A stretch of 64,000 nucleotides of DNA from Pirellulaceae bacterium (GTDB lineage: Bacteria > Planctomycetota > Planctomycetia > Pirellulales > Pirellulaceae), in NCBI GenBank assembly GCA_029243025.1, contig JAQWSU010000033.1:124001-188000 (forward strand), written 5' to 3'. This document shows, piece by piece, positions 46,700-56,888 of this stretch; within the stretch, counting starts at the first letter, position 1; every line of letters begins with the position of its first letter. Position numbers and translations under genes: made by a program. The notes beneath the pieces are model-generated. The model made no database searches, was not told where the DNA came from, and saw nothing but the letters and a program-made list of their open reading frames with translations.

Positions 46700-48057
46700 T
46701 TTTGCGACCTGCTTTTTTCTATCGAGTTTAACAACTGCCGATAGGCTGGATCATCGGGCTTCAACGCAATGGCTTTTTTAACCGAAGCGACACCCTGCGG
46801 CCCTTTTCCGTTCTTAACTTGAGCCCACCCCAACAGAAAATAGCCTTCCGCAGCCGGTTGAATTTGAAGCGATCGGGCCGCTAGTTTTTCAGCCAGTCGA
46901 TTCTCGCGATTGGCGGCCAGATAAAATCTTGCCAAATGCCGGTACGGTTCCGCTTGCTTGGGTGCAATTTCCACCATTTTCTTGAAAGCCTTTTCTGCGT
47001 TCGCCAACTCACCTTTTCGGCCGTACAGGAAGGCAATTTGCCGCCAATGACTAGGGTTTTTTGGTTCCAGTTTCACCAAAGCTTCGTACTGCTCTAAAGC
47101 AGCCGACGCATTGCGTTGCTTGAGGTAGTAAGCCGCCAACGCTTGGCGAGCATTCGCGTTCGCCGGATCGGCATCGACCGCTTCTTCCCACAAACGCCGC
47201 GCCCCCGCTGGATCGGCGCGTCGATATAATTCGGCCGCTTGGACACAAGTATTCGCAAGGTGACTTCGCATCTGCTGCAAGTCATCAAACTCGGATCGCA
47301 CTACCTGATCTGCAGAAATGGCCTCTTGCTCCAATTGCTCAAAGGCCTTCGAATATTTCACCAGCTCCTCACCTTGACCGAGCCGAGCACAACATTTGAT
47401 TAGACCATAGTAAGCGTGTGAATGACTTCGCTGCAGCCGGATGACGTTCCGATAACTCTGTTTTGCCTTGGGAAACTCTTGCAACTGAAAATAGGATTCA
47501 CCGAGTAGATAGTTGGCCTCTACGGAATTGGGCGATAATTTGATCTGGTGTCTTAGCGCCCGTTTCGCGTCTTCCGCTCTTCCTAAATTGAGTAGCGCTT
47601 CGCCCACATGGCGGAAAGCATCTTTCAAATTCGGATCGATTTCCAGCGCCTGCTTCCACAACTCGATCGCCTCTTTGTACTCCTCAGCCTTTAGAGCTTG
47701 CCTTGCAAGCTGATCAACAATGTCCGCTCGGCCTGGCTCCAGCTCCCTACACCTTTGCCAGCAGGCAATCATCTCGTCTAGTCTCCCATGGCTACTGTGC
47801 ACGTATCCCATTAATCGCAGGGCCTGAAAATTGTCCGGGAAGTCAGTTACAACTTTTGTCCCGATTTCGTATTGTCTTTTTTTTAGCCCTTCCGCCTGCG
47901 CACGAACGGTTGGCTGCGGATCTTCTGTAGCCTGAGCACGAAGATGCTTTGCGCAATTCACCGTCTGGATCGGCAGCAGCAGCAGGAACATGGTGGCCCT
48001 GGGTACGACTCTTTGCAGAATGAGTCTCAAGAGAGCGTCGCTTCGAATCGCATTCAT
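46696..48057 (-). CDS. Exported TPR-repeat protein
   Basis: This 453-residue protein has a hydrophobic N-terminal leader (MFLLLLPIQTVNCA) and about ten 34-residue TPR units (for example EEYKEAIELWKQALEIDPNLKDAFRHVGEALLNLG-type spacing and AEKAFKKMVEIAPKQAEPYRHLARFYL). TPRs are protein-protein contact scaffolds. The gene is sandwiched between two CRTAC1-type genes with ATGA overlaps on both sides, so all three are one translationally coupled operon and the TPR protein is likely to bind or organise the two propeller proteins (inference). Confidence 0.88.
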   Translation of the reverse strand: MNAIRSDALLRLILQRVVPRATMFLLLLPIQTVNCAKHLRAQATEDPQPTVRAQAEGLKKRQYEIGTKVVTDFPDNFQALRLMGYVHSSHGRLDEMIACWQRCRELEPGRADIVDQLARQALKAEEYKEAIELWKQALEIDPNLKDAFRHVGEALLNLGRAEDAKRALRHQIKLSPNSVEANYLLGESYFQLQEFPKAKQSYRNVIRLQRSHSHAYYGLIKCCARLGQGEELVKYSKAFEQLEQEAISADQVVRSEFDDLQQMRSHLANTCVQAAELYRRADPAGARRLWEEAVDADPANANARQALAAYYLKQRNASAALEQYEALVKLEPKNPSHWRQIAFLYGRKGELANAEKAFKKMVEIAPKQAEPYRHLARFYLAANRENRLAEKLAARSLQIQPAAEGYFLLGWAQVKNGKGPQGVASVKKAIALKPDDPAYRQLLNSIEKSRSQK

Positions 48058-49745
48058 CGGTCACTCCCCTTCTCCGCAGCCCCGGCTGCCGACTCGCGAA
48101 CCGTGATCACTTGACCGGGAGCTAAGTCCCGCAGTACCGTCGTCCCTCCACCAAGCCAGTTCACCTCAATTTGATCTACCCGATCTCGTTTTCCAATACC
48201 AAAATGCAGTCGCGAACCATGATGGCCCTGGTAGCCTCGTCCGCTGTGTAACTCGTCGTACAAGACCAAATCATCCGCCGTCACCTTCACCCGAGCGCCT
48301 ACGCCGTCACGATTTGTCACTTTGCCCTCAAGCTTCACATCGATCCAACGGTTGTTGCCCTGACTATCATTTCGCAACAGCGTCGGCGTACCTCGCAGAT
48401 TTAACACCACTGCGTCGATATCTCCATCATTGTCCAGATCATCGAAGGCAGCGCCCCGACTACTTCCCCGGACGCGCATCCCCTGTCCACCAAGACGACT
48501 AATGTTAGCGTATCGCCCCTCACCTTGATTTTCGAATAGCAAATTTGGCGTCTCGTAGGTCGCAGATTGGTCGAATTCTTCGACCGTGTCGTAAAGATGA
48601 CCGCAGGCGATGTACAGATCACGATCCCCGTCATTGTCGAAATCAACAAATCCATTTCCCCAGGTTACTGGAGCGCGAGTTCCAATTCCCGCACCGGAAC
48701 GACTGGTAACATCCTCGAGCAGTTTGCCACCCACATTCCGATACAATGTAGCCATTTCTCCCTGAAACGATGTGACATGAAAATCAAGAAATCCATCATT
48801 GTCGAAGTCGGCACAATCAACTCCCATGCTGGCGTGCGTCCTCCCCGAGGCGTCGTAGGCAAAGCCACTCAGTAAACCAACCTCCTTAAATTTACCCCGT
48901 CCATCATTTTGAAAAAGAAAATTCATTTGCCCATCGTTCGCGACAAAAATGTCACTGTCACCATCGAAATCATAATCGGCTGAAACAACTCCCATACCTG
49001 GCGCAGCATGCGCTCCAATCCCAGATTCGTCGCTGATGTCAGTAAAGGTTCCATCCCCATTATTACGAAAGAGCGTATTGGTCTCCGCCGGATAATCTGC
49101 CGGGCTGCCATAAATCGAATAGCCCTTTTTTGTGCGTGGTATGTGACGGTCATGGGCAAACCGGATGTAGTTGGCCGCAAACAAATCAAGATCCCCGTCC
49201 CCCTCGATGTCCAAAAAGACGACGCCCGCCCCAACGCGATTTCCATTCCCGACGTTCGCGACTTCTGTCACATCGGTAAATTTGCCGTTCCCATCATTTC
49301 GATACAGAATATTGGGGCCAAAATTATTGATGTAAAGGTCCGGATCACCATCGTTGTCATAGTCGCCAACGCTGACGCCCAACCCGTGGCCTGGATCACC
49401 GACGCCAGCCATATCAGTCACATCGGTAAACCGCCATTGACCATCATTTCGATAGAGCCGATTCGTTGGACGTTTTGTCGTCGACGATCCTGGCTGCGGA
49501 GCCCCGTTCAAAAAATAGATATCAATATCGCCATCAAGGTCATAGTCAAATAAAGCCACCCCGGCACTCATCGTTTCCACGATAAAATAGCGACCGCCAC
49601 TACCGTCGGAATGTTGAAATGTAATGCCTGACTCCGACGTCACATCCGTCATTTCTATCGATTGCGCAAAGGCTTGACTCACCACGACGAGAGCAAAAAT
49701 TACCCCGAAAATCGGTTGACGTAGCCACCACAGAGATTGACGCAT
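48054..49745 (-). CDS. CRTAC1-type FG-GAP/ASPIC-UnbV exported protein
   Basis: This 563-residue protein is a close paralogue of the one at 45002-46699: GITFQHSDGSGGRYFIVETMSAG, FG-GAP repeats ending FYLNGAP-type and GMGVVSADYDFDGDSD, and the C-terminal ASPIC/UnbV domain (NRDGVGARVKV, GYQGHHGSRLHFGIG). The Met at 49745 begins a signal peptide (LRQPIFGVIFALVVVSQAFA) and has GAGG 6 bases upstream, so I prefer it to a Met further up. Its stop overlaps the TPR gene start as ATGA. It is the first gene of the three-gene operon. No in-frame TGA occurs, and there is no thioredoxin domain, unlike the two candidate selenoproteins. Confidence 0.88.
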   Translation of the reverse strand: MRQSLWWLRQPIFGVIFALVVVSQAFAQSIEMTDVTSESGITFQHSDGSGGRYFIVETMSAGVALFDYDLDGDIDIYFLNGAPQPGSSTTKRPTNRLYRNDGQWRFTDVTDMAGVGDPGHGLGVSVGDYDNDGDPDLYINNFGPNILYRNDGNGKFTDVTEVANVGNGNRVGAGVVFLDIEGDGDLDLFAANYIRFAHDRHIPRTKKGYSIYGSPADYPAETNTLFRNNGDGTFTDISDESGIGAHAAPGMGVVSADYDFDGDSDIFVANDGQMNFLFQNDGRGKFKEVGLLSGFAYDASGRTHASMGVDCADFDNDGFLDFHVTSFQGEMATLYRNVGGKLLEDVTSRSGAGIGTRAPVTWGNGFVDFDNDGDRDLYIACGHLYDTVEEFDQSATYETPNLLFENQGEGRYANISRLGGQGMRVRGSSRGAAFDDLDNDGDIDAVVLNLRGTPTLLRNDSQGNNRWIDVKLEGKVTNRDGVGARVKVTADDLVLYDELHSGRGYQGHHGSRLHFGIGKRDRVDQIEVNWLGGGTTVLRDLAPGQVITVRESAAGAAEKGSDR

Positions 49746-49880
49746 CGCAATCCTCGAAAAGAAATACTGACTACCTTCAGGATATTCCGCGTCTGGGGTG
49801 GCGTCAAAACCGGAAGACAAATTTCCGGGCGCTGATCAACACGACAGTTACTCCAATCGAAATTTCCGGTCAGATGTCGA

Positions 49881-52800
49881 TCAGATTGTGTCAAATTCGT
49901 CATCTGCGAGAGACAAGCTGTCAAGTTTTATCCGTAAGTCTTGCGAACCATTCGACCATTCATCAAAGAGACGGTCTCTTGCTTCTAACATCAAATCGGA
50001 CGGACGTGCACCTGCATAGCGGTCAAGATCCTCGTCTGTATGATCCCGGGATGTTAACCGGTGGCGCCCTGTCGTTGGCTCGTGCAATGACAGCGGTCCC
50101 GGTAGGATCGCGGGCTGCGCCGCGGATACAAAAGATCCCCCTTGCATGGCGACGACCAAATCACTCGTGGTGAATTCGCGATCGCAATTCCAATCACCGG
50201 TCGCCCAGGTCGAATTCCCGGCCACTTGATCCTCATATTGCCCCGCTTGAAAGACCATCACCAAATCAGAGGAATCGAAAACCCCATCAAGATTCGCATC
50301 ACCAAACCCAGTCTTGAGGACATCCTCCACGAGAAATGTCAGATCGGCCAAATTGACGAGACCGTCCCGATTCAAATCGCTAGACAGATCATCACTTGCG
50401 GCGGTACAAAGAAAATCGATATCCGCAAGATCCACCTTTCCGTCTTGCGTCACGTCACCGACCAGCTCACCTCTAGCGCCTGGGCTTCCGCCCATCGGTG
50501 CACTGGCTTTCCATACTTCCGCTTTACTGAGATCGGCAGCGGCGTTCGACACCGGATCGACCAATTCCAAACTGGCCCCCGCCCCATCAGCCTCTTCAGG
50601 CCACGGGGCGTCGTCTGAATAAACAAAATCGATCAAGGCAGTCCCTTGCTGATCCTCAATTCGCAATCGCTCTCCACTGTTACGGAGATTGCCGGCAAAC
50701 TCGCCGACAAACGAAACGCCAGGATAACGACTCGCAAAGGCTTCCGCATTACTGACCACAACGACTCGTTGACCGGGTTGCAGCGCAGGCTGCTTAGCGC
50801 CCAGATCGTAGGTTTCGGCGGGCCCATCCGTAAAACGGACACCGGTCAGATCGAGTGTGATCGAGTCCGATGTATTCAAGAACTCTACAAACTCAAAATC
50901 ATCCTGCTGCCAATCTGGGTTCACCGCTAACTCATCGGCCGTTGGTTCGGCCGGATGGTACATGACTTCCACCAATCGCAAATGATCAAACAGCGGCGAT
51001 CGCTCCGCATTGCTGACCACGACGACTTGATCCGCCCCAACCTTTTCACCTTGGTAATTGAACGCTTCGAGTTCGATTTGATTCTCACCAGGCAACAGCG
51101 GGAAAGTGATCTGCCATCGTTCATCATCAAGCCAGGCGACCTCCGCAATTTCCTCTGAACCCTTTAAACGAATGGCGTGGACATCGATCCAGCCGGTTCC
51201 TTCCAGCGCAACCACAAGGTCATTCACCTGCAGTGGTCCGTTCGGATCTGCAGTAATGGCAAACGGAATCCTGGGAGCATCGCGATCGAGTCGAGAAAGT
51301 ACAAATTCTGAACGGTCCTTGACATAATCCACGAAGAAATCACCGACATTTTTATGTTGCGTCATCTCTTCGTAATGCTGAGCCCAAGCCGTAAGGTATT
51401 CGGTGTTGTAGGTCGTTTGGACTAAGTCGAGCAGATGCTTATAGAACAGCCGTTTGTTATGAGGCAGCTTGATGACTCTCGCCAGATTGCTACCACCACG
51501 ACCGAGGAGACTTCCGTTCGTGGAGTAATAGAACCCATGATCCACATCCCATGGAAGCGGAACCACCTTACCGTCCGGGCGGACAAACAGTTCAAGGTTA
51601 TGGGCAAGTCCCATGTTGTAAGTATCGGCCGTACCGACGAGCGATTGCAACGCGAAGGTGCGCATCCAGGCATCCATATCCATAATTTCCTGCGTCGCTT
51701 CATCGAGCGATTCGCCTCTCTTCGAAAAGGCTTTTCCGAGCTCCATAATTCCATCGTAGTCATCACGCGCCCGATTGTTTTTCAGTATGAAATTATGCCG
51801 GTAAGCCTCTTTATCATCACCGAGATCTGAAATATCGGTACCCATGACCGCATTCGGCGCCTGCTTAACGGACTCGGGATTACCGTCCACCGTACTGTTC
51901 GTGTGATAGATCAACTCATACTTATAGAGTGATCCATCCCCACCGTCCTCAAAAAACGTATCGACAAAATCGCTGGAATAACGTGCCATTTTCAGGAGGG
52001 CGAGGCCCGTGTTTCCGCGACGTGGCGCATCCACGTACACGACATCGTCATACATTCCAGCGATTCCACCTGCATGATTGATTACTTGATAGATCAATAA
52101 CTCGTGGGCACTGGCTCCAGGTTGCCCACGGACCCCACCACCGTTCCCATTCGAAAAGACGGCTCCCCGATCTAAGGCAATGGTTTGATGTACATCCCGA
52201 AATTTCTTTTGCGGATCGAATTGAACATTGAAGCCCGCCAATTGTCCACGACGTCCGTATCCGCTGGCACGCAATCTTACCCCCACATCATAAAATACTT
52301 CCTCGTCGTTATAGATAACCGTCGCCCCCAAGCGGCCGTTACTCATCACGTTATCCGCCCGATGGAGTGTCGAGACATCATTTCGATTCATCAGAATGCG
52401 TAGACCATGACCGGTACTATTATCAAGGGGATCATCAACCTTATACAAAGCGCGGGACGCTGCGCCTTCCGCCGGAAATGGTGTCTGAACACCACGCTGA
52501 TCCGTGCCGGTGACATAAAACTGCACCGTTGCTCTCTTCGCTTGCCCGGGGATCGTCGCCTGAAAACGGCCATCCGCGTTGATTTCCATGGAAACCGATT
52601 GAAACTCTCCACTCCTCACAGCGTAATGCAGGGTCATGTCACCGATCCCATCCGCATCCACTGCATGAATCGAGACGACCACCGGTTCATCGGCTTGCGG
52701 AACGACCGGTTGATGCCTCAAGTCAGAATAGAGTGGCCCTGCGTTGTTTACCCAAGTGCTATTCTTTTCGCCTGGCGTACCCTGCCGACTATTCGTCTCC

Positions 52801-55800
52801 AGAACGGTCGTCGCGCCTCCCCGGGCAAAATAGAGTCTCGAATTCAGTTGAGGCGAACCGTTCACCCAGAGCGCGTCAAAGGACAGCTCATACTCTTTTG
52901 ACGATGAGACCCGTACCCCATTAGCAAACGTCGATTCGCCATGATTACTCATATGCTCGGTGGGACCGGCGGCAACAATTTGCATCACCTGATTCGATTG
53001 ATCTTTCGGATCGACGATCACCTGGGTTCGATTGTGATTTCCGACCCATCGCCAATGCGCTGGCGCTTCCCCAATCGAATCCTGTTCAAAATCGCCATTC
53101 TGCATTAATTGAACGGCATCCTTCGCCGGATCCTCCGTGAGCTGGATGTTGTCGAGGAGAACCTCTCCTTCATCCAGCAGACCGAGTACCAATTCATGAA
53201 AGGCCACGGGACTCGACAACCCCTCCGGATTCGCTCCCGTCATTCGGATGGAATAGGATTTCCATTGGCTATCCGGGTTTGGCACACTCGCCGACCATGC
53301 CTCGGCAATCGAGTTATCGGCGAAGGGGCTTTCGAGTTCTAAACTTGCACCCCCCCCATCCGCCGCACTCGGCCAACGCCCCCCGTCATAATAGTGGACC
53401 TGATCCAAACGGTTGTTCAGCGAATCCCGCAAAACAATCCGCTCATCGCCATTGTTCAACCGCCCTTCAAAGGGTCCGATGATGTTAGCGGCGGGATATT
53501 GTTCGGCGAGTCGCACGGGAGCTTTCGCCACCACCAAATAATTGTCGGCCGGAATGATTGTCCCTTCAGGAAATTCAAATTCCACCGCATCATCTAGCGA
53601 CCAGCCGGACAGATCCACTGGCTGCAAACTTCGGTTGTACAATTCGACCCATTCTTCATTGTTTTCTTGGAATGGAGTTGCTGGCACTCCCGGTTCAACG
53701 ATGGATGCTGCGGTTAATTCCAAGCCAAAAATAGCGTCCGAACTCGTTTGAGCCCGTTGCCGCAATTGCACAGAAAGACGATTTTCCCCCACCGACAATA
53801 ATTCTCTCGGAATTGTGACAACGGGGCTCGCCTTGGCGTTGTTGACGGCTCCCGAGGCTTTCGTTCCTGGCTCGATCGGTCCCTTATCCAGATTGAACCG
53901 CAAGAATTCCTCACCATTCAGATAGAATACCGCACCATCATCAATCACATGCCTGATCTGAAAGCGATCCGATTGATCGAACATTTCCGCGGTGACTTCG
54001 AACTCTTTTTCGAAGTAGTATGCGAGAAAATCATCATCGTGCAATTCCGTTCCCAGTCCCGGATCAATCACCTGCCCGGTTTCAAATCCCAACAACCCTG
54101 GCCCCTGCTTCCATGATCCCCCAACAGGGTGCGCATCAACGAACCAGTTTTCTGGCAACACGTCACCCGTATCGTAGTAACGCCATTCACTATCAAATTC
54201 GATGATAGGATCCAACTCAAAGGTGGGCGGGATGCCAGTGCGAGAAAATTCTGGAATCTGATGATACATGACCTCATTTATCACGATCGAATCGGCAAGC
54301 TGAATCTGATTTTTCGCGTTAAATGATGAGGTGACTTCGTTCAGGAAGGCCCCTTCTCCATCGGGCATACGGCCGCGGGCGGACTCGCCAATATGGACTG
54401 CGTCCAGTACCAGACCGGCACCCGCATGGACTAAAGAAACCAAATCGCCTTTCGGCAGCGATGTGGGGATAGAGATGACCTGAATTCCCTGTGGAGGAAG
54501 CAACTGATCCGGCAGCGGGATTGGCTGCTCACCCACGGTCAGCAACAATTCGTTCAACGCCACCGGAGAATCGCCAAGATGAAACAGTTCGATCAGGCCG
54601 GTCTCAGCATCACTGCCACTCAGCTCATTGATCCGGACGGGCCACGAGTGTGCATCCGGATTCACCGGATATTCATCCGCGACAAGCTCCAAGCCAAAAG
54701 CCATATCCGGATCTGCGGTCAGCGCTTGATGCACCTCAACTGCCAGCAGATTCTTCCCCTTTTGCAACGGTGTCGACGAAATCACTTGAGGCTCCGACCA
54801 ACTCGGATCACCCACTGATGCTTCGGCCAGACTGGAAAAGTCGACAACACCCGCTGCAAGATTATGACGCAACACTTCAACCCCGTTCAGATAAACGATC
54901 GCCCCATCGTCGAGAAAATGGCTGATGGCAAGATCAGTTTCTGCAGGATTACCCGAGAAATCGAATTCACGTCGAAAATAATGCGTGTTGGTATCGCCAT
55001 TAACCTCCGTAGCGAGCGGTGACACTTCATGTCGCAACATGACGTTATCCACAAACAGGGTCCCCGTGCCGTCTTGATCGGTTTGTTGAATCGCGAGTTG
55101 AACGGATTCCGCTGACGCAGTGAACGCTTGAGTTATTAAATGATATGCCCCGGATTGTCCGACCGGCTCAATAACCGTCTCGAGTACCACGGGCCGTCCA
55201 TTTAAAGCAACGACGACCTTCGGTCGCGATCCGCTTAAGGACGCGTTGACTTGAAGCCGAATCTCGTAACGATCGCCAGGGATTAGCCCATCTACGGATT
55301 GACTGAGGGTGCCTGGCCCCGTCAAATAGACAGCTGCCTGTCCATCGGGAATGGTTCCATTGTCGTGCAAAGGGCTCAGCATGGTGGACACGCCGAGCGT
55401 CCCGAAACCGGTATGAGTCCAACCCGCGATTTGATTCCCATTCAACGGGAGATCAATCGCTCCAGAAGCCTCAAAGCTGGAGTTGAAAAGCAGGACCTGC
55501 TCTTCGTCACGTGGAATAATCGAAATCGCATCGAGCAACAAAGTGTTATCACCTGTTGAGGCAAGATTTCGAATCAGCAATTGCCCGCTTTCAGCCGTAG
55601 GCGTGAACCGCACACGCGCGACCTGAAATTCCGACACTCCCCCCACAGGTTCGACAGGCGTCGGAGCCATTAACAGAGAACCCGCGTAACTCACCGACAA
55701 GATCGGATTCGCACCACAACAGGCCCGGGCGTTGTAATGAAACTCCAGCCAATATTCTTGATCTAAGGAGAATCCTTCCAGCACTTGGGAGAGCGATCCC

Positions 55801-56726
55801 CGCTTCTGGATAAAGCCTACCTGCTTCTGATCGGGAATCTGTCCGTTGTCCGCAAAGGGTCGACTTTGAGTCGTTGTTGGATTGATGCCAACTCGCCCCA
55901 AATGAGTCCATCCATCAATCTCACCATAGCCAACATCTCCGTGTACATTGGCTTCAAAACTCGGATTCTGAATGACGATCGACTGCGCTTCGCCGTCGAT
56001 GCTGTTTCCTCCGGGTCGGTTGATGCTAGGGAATTCCCCGGCGTAAAGAGGCGATTCGCCTGTTGTCCACTCTTCATCTCCGTATTCCAGTGAGACCCAG
56101 TTTGCGGGGAGCGACTGGCCAGCATCGTTAACTCGCCAGATCGCATCACCGGCGGCGATGACCGTAGAAGTTGGCGTGGGATCGAATTCGGGAAAGTTCT
56201 CAGCACCCGGGGTCCCACCGATAAAGCCACTGCTCGTCCAATTCACGGCGGCGCCACTCCCCGCCTGTGCCTCGATCTTAGCGAGACTGGCTCCCGAACC
56301 ATCAGCTGCCGCCGGCCAAACTCCACCGTCGTCGAAATCGATCGTGTCCATGACACGATTACTGATATTGCGGAGCACTAGTCGCTCGCCTGAATTGCTC
56401 AGCTGCCCTTCGTACGGCCCCAGCAGGAGTGAATCCTGATGGACTTCTCCCATTCGGCTTGGGTCCTTCGCGATCACGACATAGCCGCCCCCGGGAATGG
56501 TCGTCCGGGCCGGTAACTGAAAATCGATCCCCTCAACCTTCCACCCAGAAACATCCATATTGACTGCCATCTGGTTGTGCAGTTCGATCCATTCCGTTTG
56601 ACTCTCAGTGTTAGCTGGATGGTATAACAACTCGTTGAATACGACAGTACTGTCCAATACTCGCCGGTCTTCCAATTGCTCTATTCTGCCCTTTCGCTGG
56701 TTCAATTTACGTCGCCTACGCCCCAT
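49881..56726 (-). CDS. Giant surface protein with lamin-tail, CotH kinase-like and dockerin-like domains
   Basis: This 2281-residue protein starts MGRRRRKLNQRKG and then LEDRRVLD, the N-terminal motif found on giant planctomycete secreted proteins (LEPR/LEDR type). Lamin-tail-like domains occur around residues 25-165 (FNELLYHPANTESQTEWIEL), 1100-1230 (EEWVELYNRS) and 1950-2090 (FEFVEFLNTS). Two NPSFEA domains (residues about 255-580) resemble the CCG domain of the PEP-CTERM proteins; the first has NARACCG. A CotH kinase-like region (about 1450-1850) carries GVRLRASGYGRRG and PWDVDHGFYY. A dockerin-like module (about 2110-2190) precedes an unusual acidic tail without PEP-CTERM. The Met at 56726 has GGGAG 8 bases upstream. 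The role is unknown, probably cell-surface or adhesion. Confidence 0.85.
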   Translation of the reverse strand: MGRRRRKLNQRKGRIEQLEDRRVLDSTVVFNELLYHPANTESQTEWIELHNQMAVNMDVSGWKVEGIDFQLPARTTIPGGGYVVIAKDPSRMGEVHQDSLLLGPYEGQLSNSGERLVLRNISNRVMDTIDFDDGGVWPAAADGSGASLAKIEAQAGSGAAVNWTSSGFIGGTPGAENFPEFDPTPTSTVIAAGDAIWRVNDAGQSLPANWVSLEYGDEEWTTGESPLYAGEFPSINRPGGNSIDGEAQSIVIQNPSFEANVHGDVGYGEIDGWTHLGRVGINPTTTQSRPFADNGQIPDQKQVGFIQKRGSLSQVLEGFSLDQEYWLEFHYNARACCGANPILSVSYAGSLLMAPTPVEPVGGVSEFQVARVRFTPTAESGQLLIRNLASTGDNTLLLDAISIIPRDEEQVLLFNSSFEASGAIDLPLNGNQIAGWTHTGFGTLGVSTMLSPLHDNGTIPDGQAAVYLTGPGTLSQSVDGLIPGDRYEIRLQVNASLSGSRPKVVVALNGRPVVLETVIEPVGQSGAYHLITQAFTASAESVQLAIQQTDQDGTGTLFVDNVMLRHEVSPLATEVNGDTNTHYFRREFDFSGNPAETDLAISHFLDDGAIVYLNGVEVLRHNLAAGVVDFSSLAEASVGDPSWSEPQVISSTPLQKGKNLLAVEVHQALTADPDMAFGLELVADEYPVNPDAHSWPVRINELSGSDAETGLIELFHLGDSPVALNELLLTVGEQPIPLPDQLLPPQGIQVISIPTSLPKGDLVSLVHAGAGLVLDAVHIGESARGRMPDGEGAFLNEVTSSFNAKNQIQLADSIVINEVMYHQIPEFSRTGIPPTFELDPIIEFDSEWRYYDTGDVLPENWFVDAHPVGGSWKQGPGLLGFETGQVIDPGLGTELHDDDFLAYYFEKEFEVTAEMFDQSDRFQIRHVIDDGAVFYLNGEEFLRFNLDKGPIEPGTKASGAVNNAKASPVVTIPRELLSVGENRLSVQLRQRAQTSSDAIFGLELTAASIVEPGVPATPFQENNEEWVELYNRSLQPVDLSGWSLDDAVEFEFPEGTIIPADNYLVVAKAPVRLAEQYPAANIIGPFEGRLNNGDERIVLRDSLNNRLDQVHYYDGGRWPSAADGGGASLELESPFADNSIAEAWSASVPNPDSQWKSYSIRMTGANPEGLSSPVAFHELVLGLLDEGEVLLDNIQLTEDPAKDAVQLMQNGDFEQDSIGEAPAHWRWVGNHNRTQVIVDPKDQSNQVMQIVAAGPTEHMSNHGESTFANGVRVSSSKEYELSFDALWVNGSPQLNSRLYFARGGATTVLETNSRQGTPGEKNSTWVNNAGPLYSDLRHQPVVPQADEPVVVSIHAVDADGIGDMTLHYAVRSGEFQSVSMEINADGRFQATIPGQAKRATVQFYVTGTDQRGVQTPFPAEGAASRALYKVDDPLDNSTGHGLRILMNRNDVSTLHRADNVMSNGRLGATVIYNDEEVFYDVGVRLRASGYGRRGQLAGFNVQFDPQKKFRDVHQTIALDRGAVFSNGNGGGVRGQPGASAHELLIYQVINHAGGIAGMYDDVVYVDAPRRGNTGLALLKMARYSSDFVDTFFEDGGDGSLYKYELIYHTNSTVDGNPESVKQAPNAVMGTDISDLGDDKEAYRHNFILKNNRARDDYDGIMELGKAFSKRGESLDEATQEIMDMDAWMRTFALQSLVGTADTYNMGLAHNLELFVRPDGKVVPLPWDVDHGFYYSTNGSLLGRGGSNLARVIKLPHNKRLFYKHLLDLVQTTYNTEYLTAWAQHYEEMTQHKNVGDFFVDYVKDRSEFVLSRLDRDAPRIPFAITADPNGPLQVNDLVVALEGTGWIDVHAIRLKGSEEIAEVAWLDDERWQITFPLLPGENQIELEAFNYQGEKVGADQVVVVSNAERSPLFDHLRLVEVMYHPAEPTADELAVNPDWQQDDFEFVEFLNTSDSITLDLTGVRFTDGPAETYDLGAKQPALQPGQRVVVVSNAEAFASRYPGVSFVGEFAGNLRNSGERLRIEDQQGTALIDFVYSDDAPWPEEADGAGASLELVDPVSNAAADLSKAEVWKASAPMGGSPGARGELVGDVTQDGKVDLADIDFLCTAASDDLSSDLNRDGLVNLADLTFLVEDVLKTGFGDANLDGVFDSSDLVMVFQAGQYEDQVAGNSTWATGDWNCDREFTTSDLVVAMQGGSFVSAAQPAILPGPLSLHEPTTGRHRLTSRDHTDEDLDRYAGARPSDLMLEARDRLFDEWSNGSQDLRIKLDSLSLADDEFDTI

Positions 56727-56836
56727 CGAAACTACTCCCAAAACAACCTTGTCAAGACTTAGTCAGCTAGTGGACATGTATACGCCAACACCCAACAAAT
56801 CACCAGGAAATTCGCTCTACACGAAAGACAAAATAG

Positions 56837-56868
56837 AAAAGGCCCGGGAGATTTTCCCAGGCCTTTTT
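56837..56868 (-). terminator. Rho-independent terminator downstream of the PEP-CTERM gene
   Basis: Inverted repeat: AAGGCCCGGGA against TCCCAGGCCTT with one C/A mismatch, a GC-rich stem of about 11 bp with a short loop. An A-run flanks one side and a T-run the other, so it can work in both directions. It lies 20 bases after the end of the minus-strand PEP-CTERM gene (56889), whose transcript it probably ends. Confidence 0.8.
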
Positions 56869-56888
56869 TATTCTTAGCGCCGAATCAA

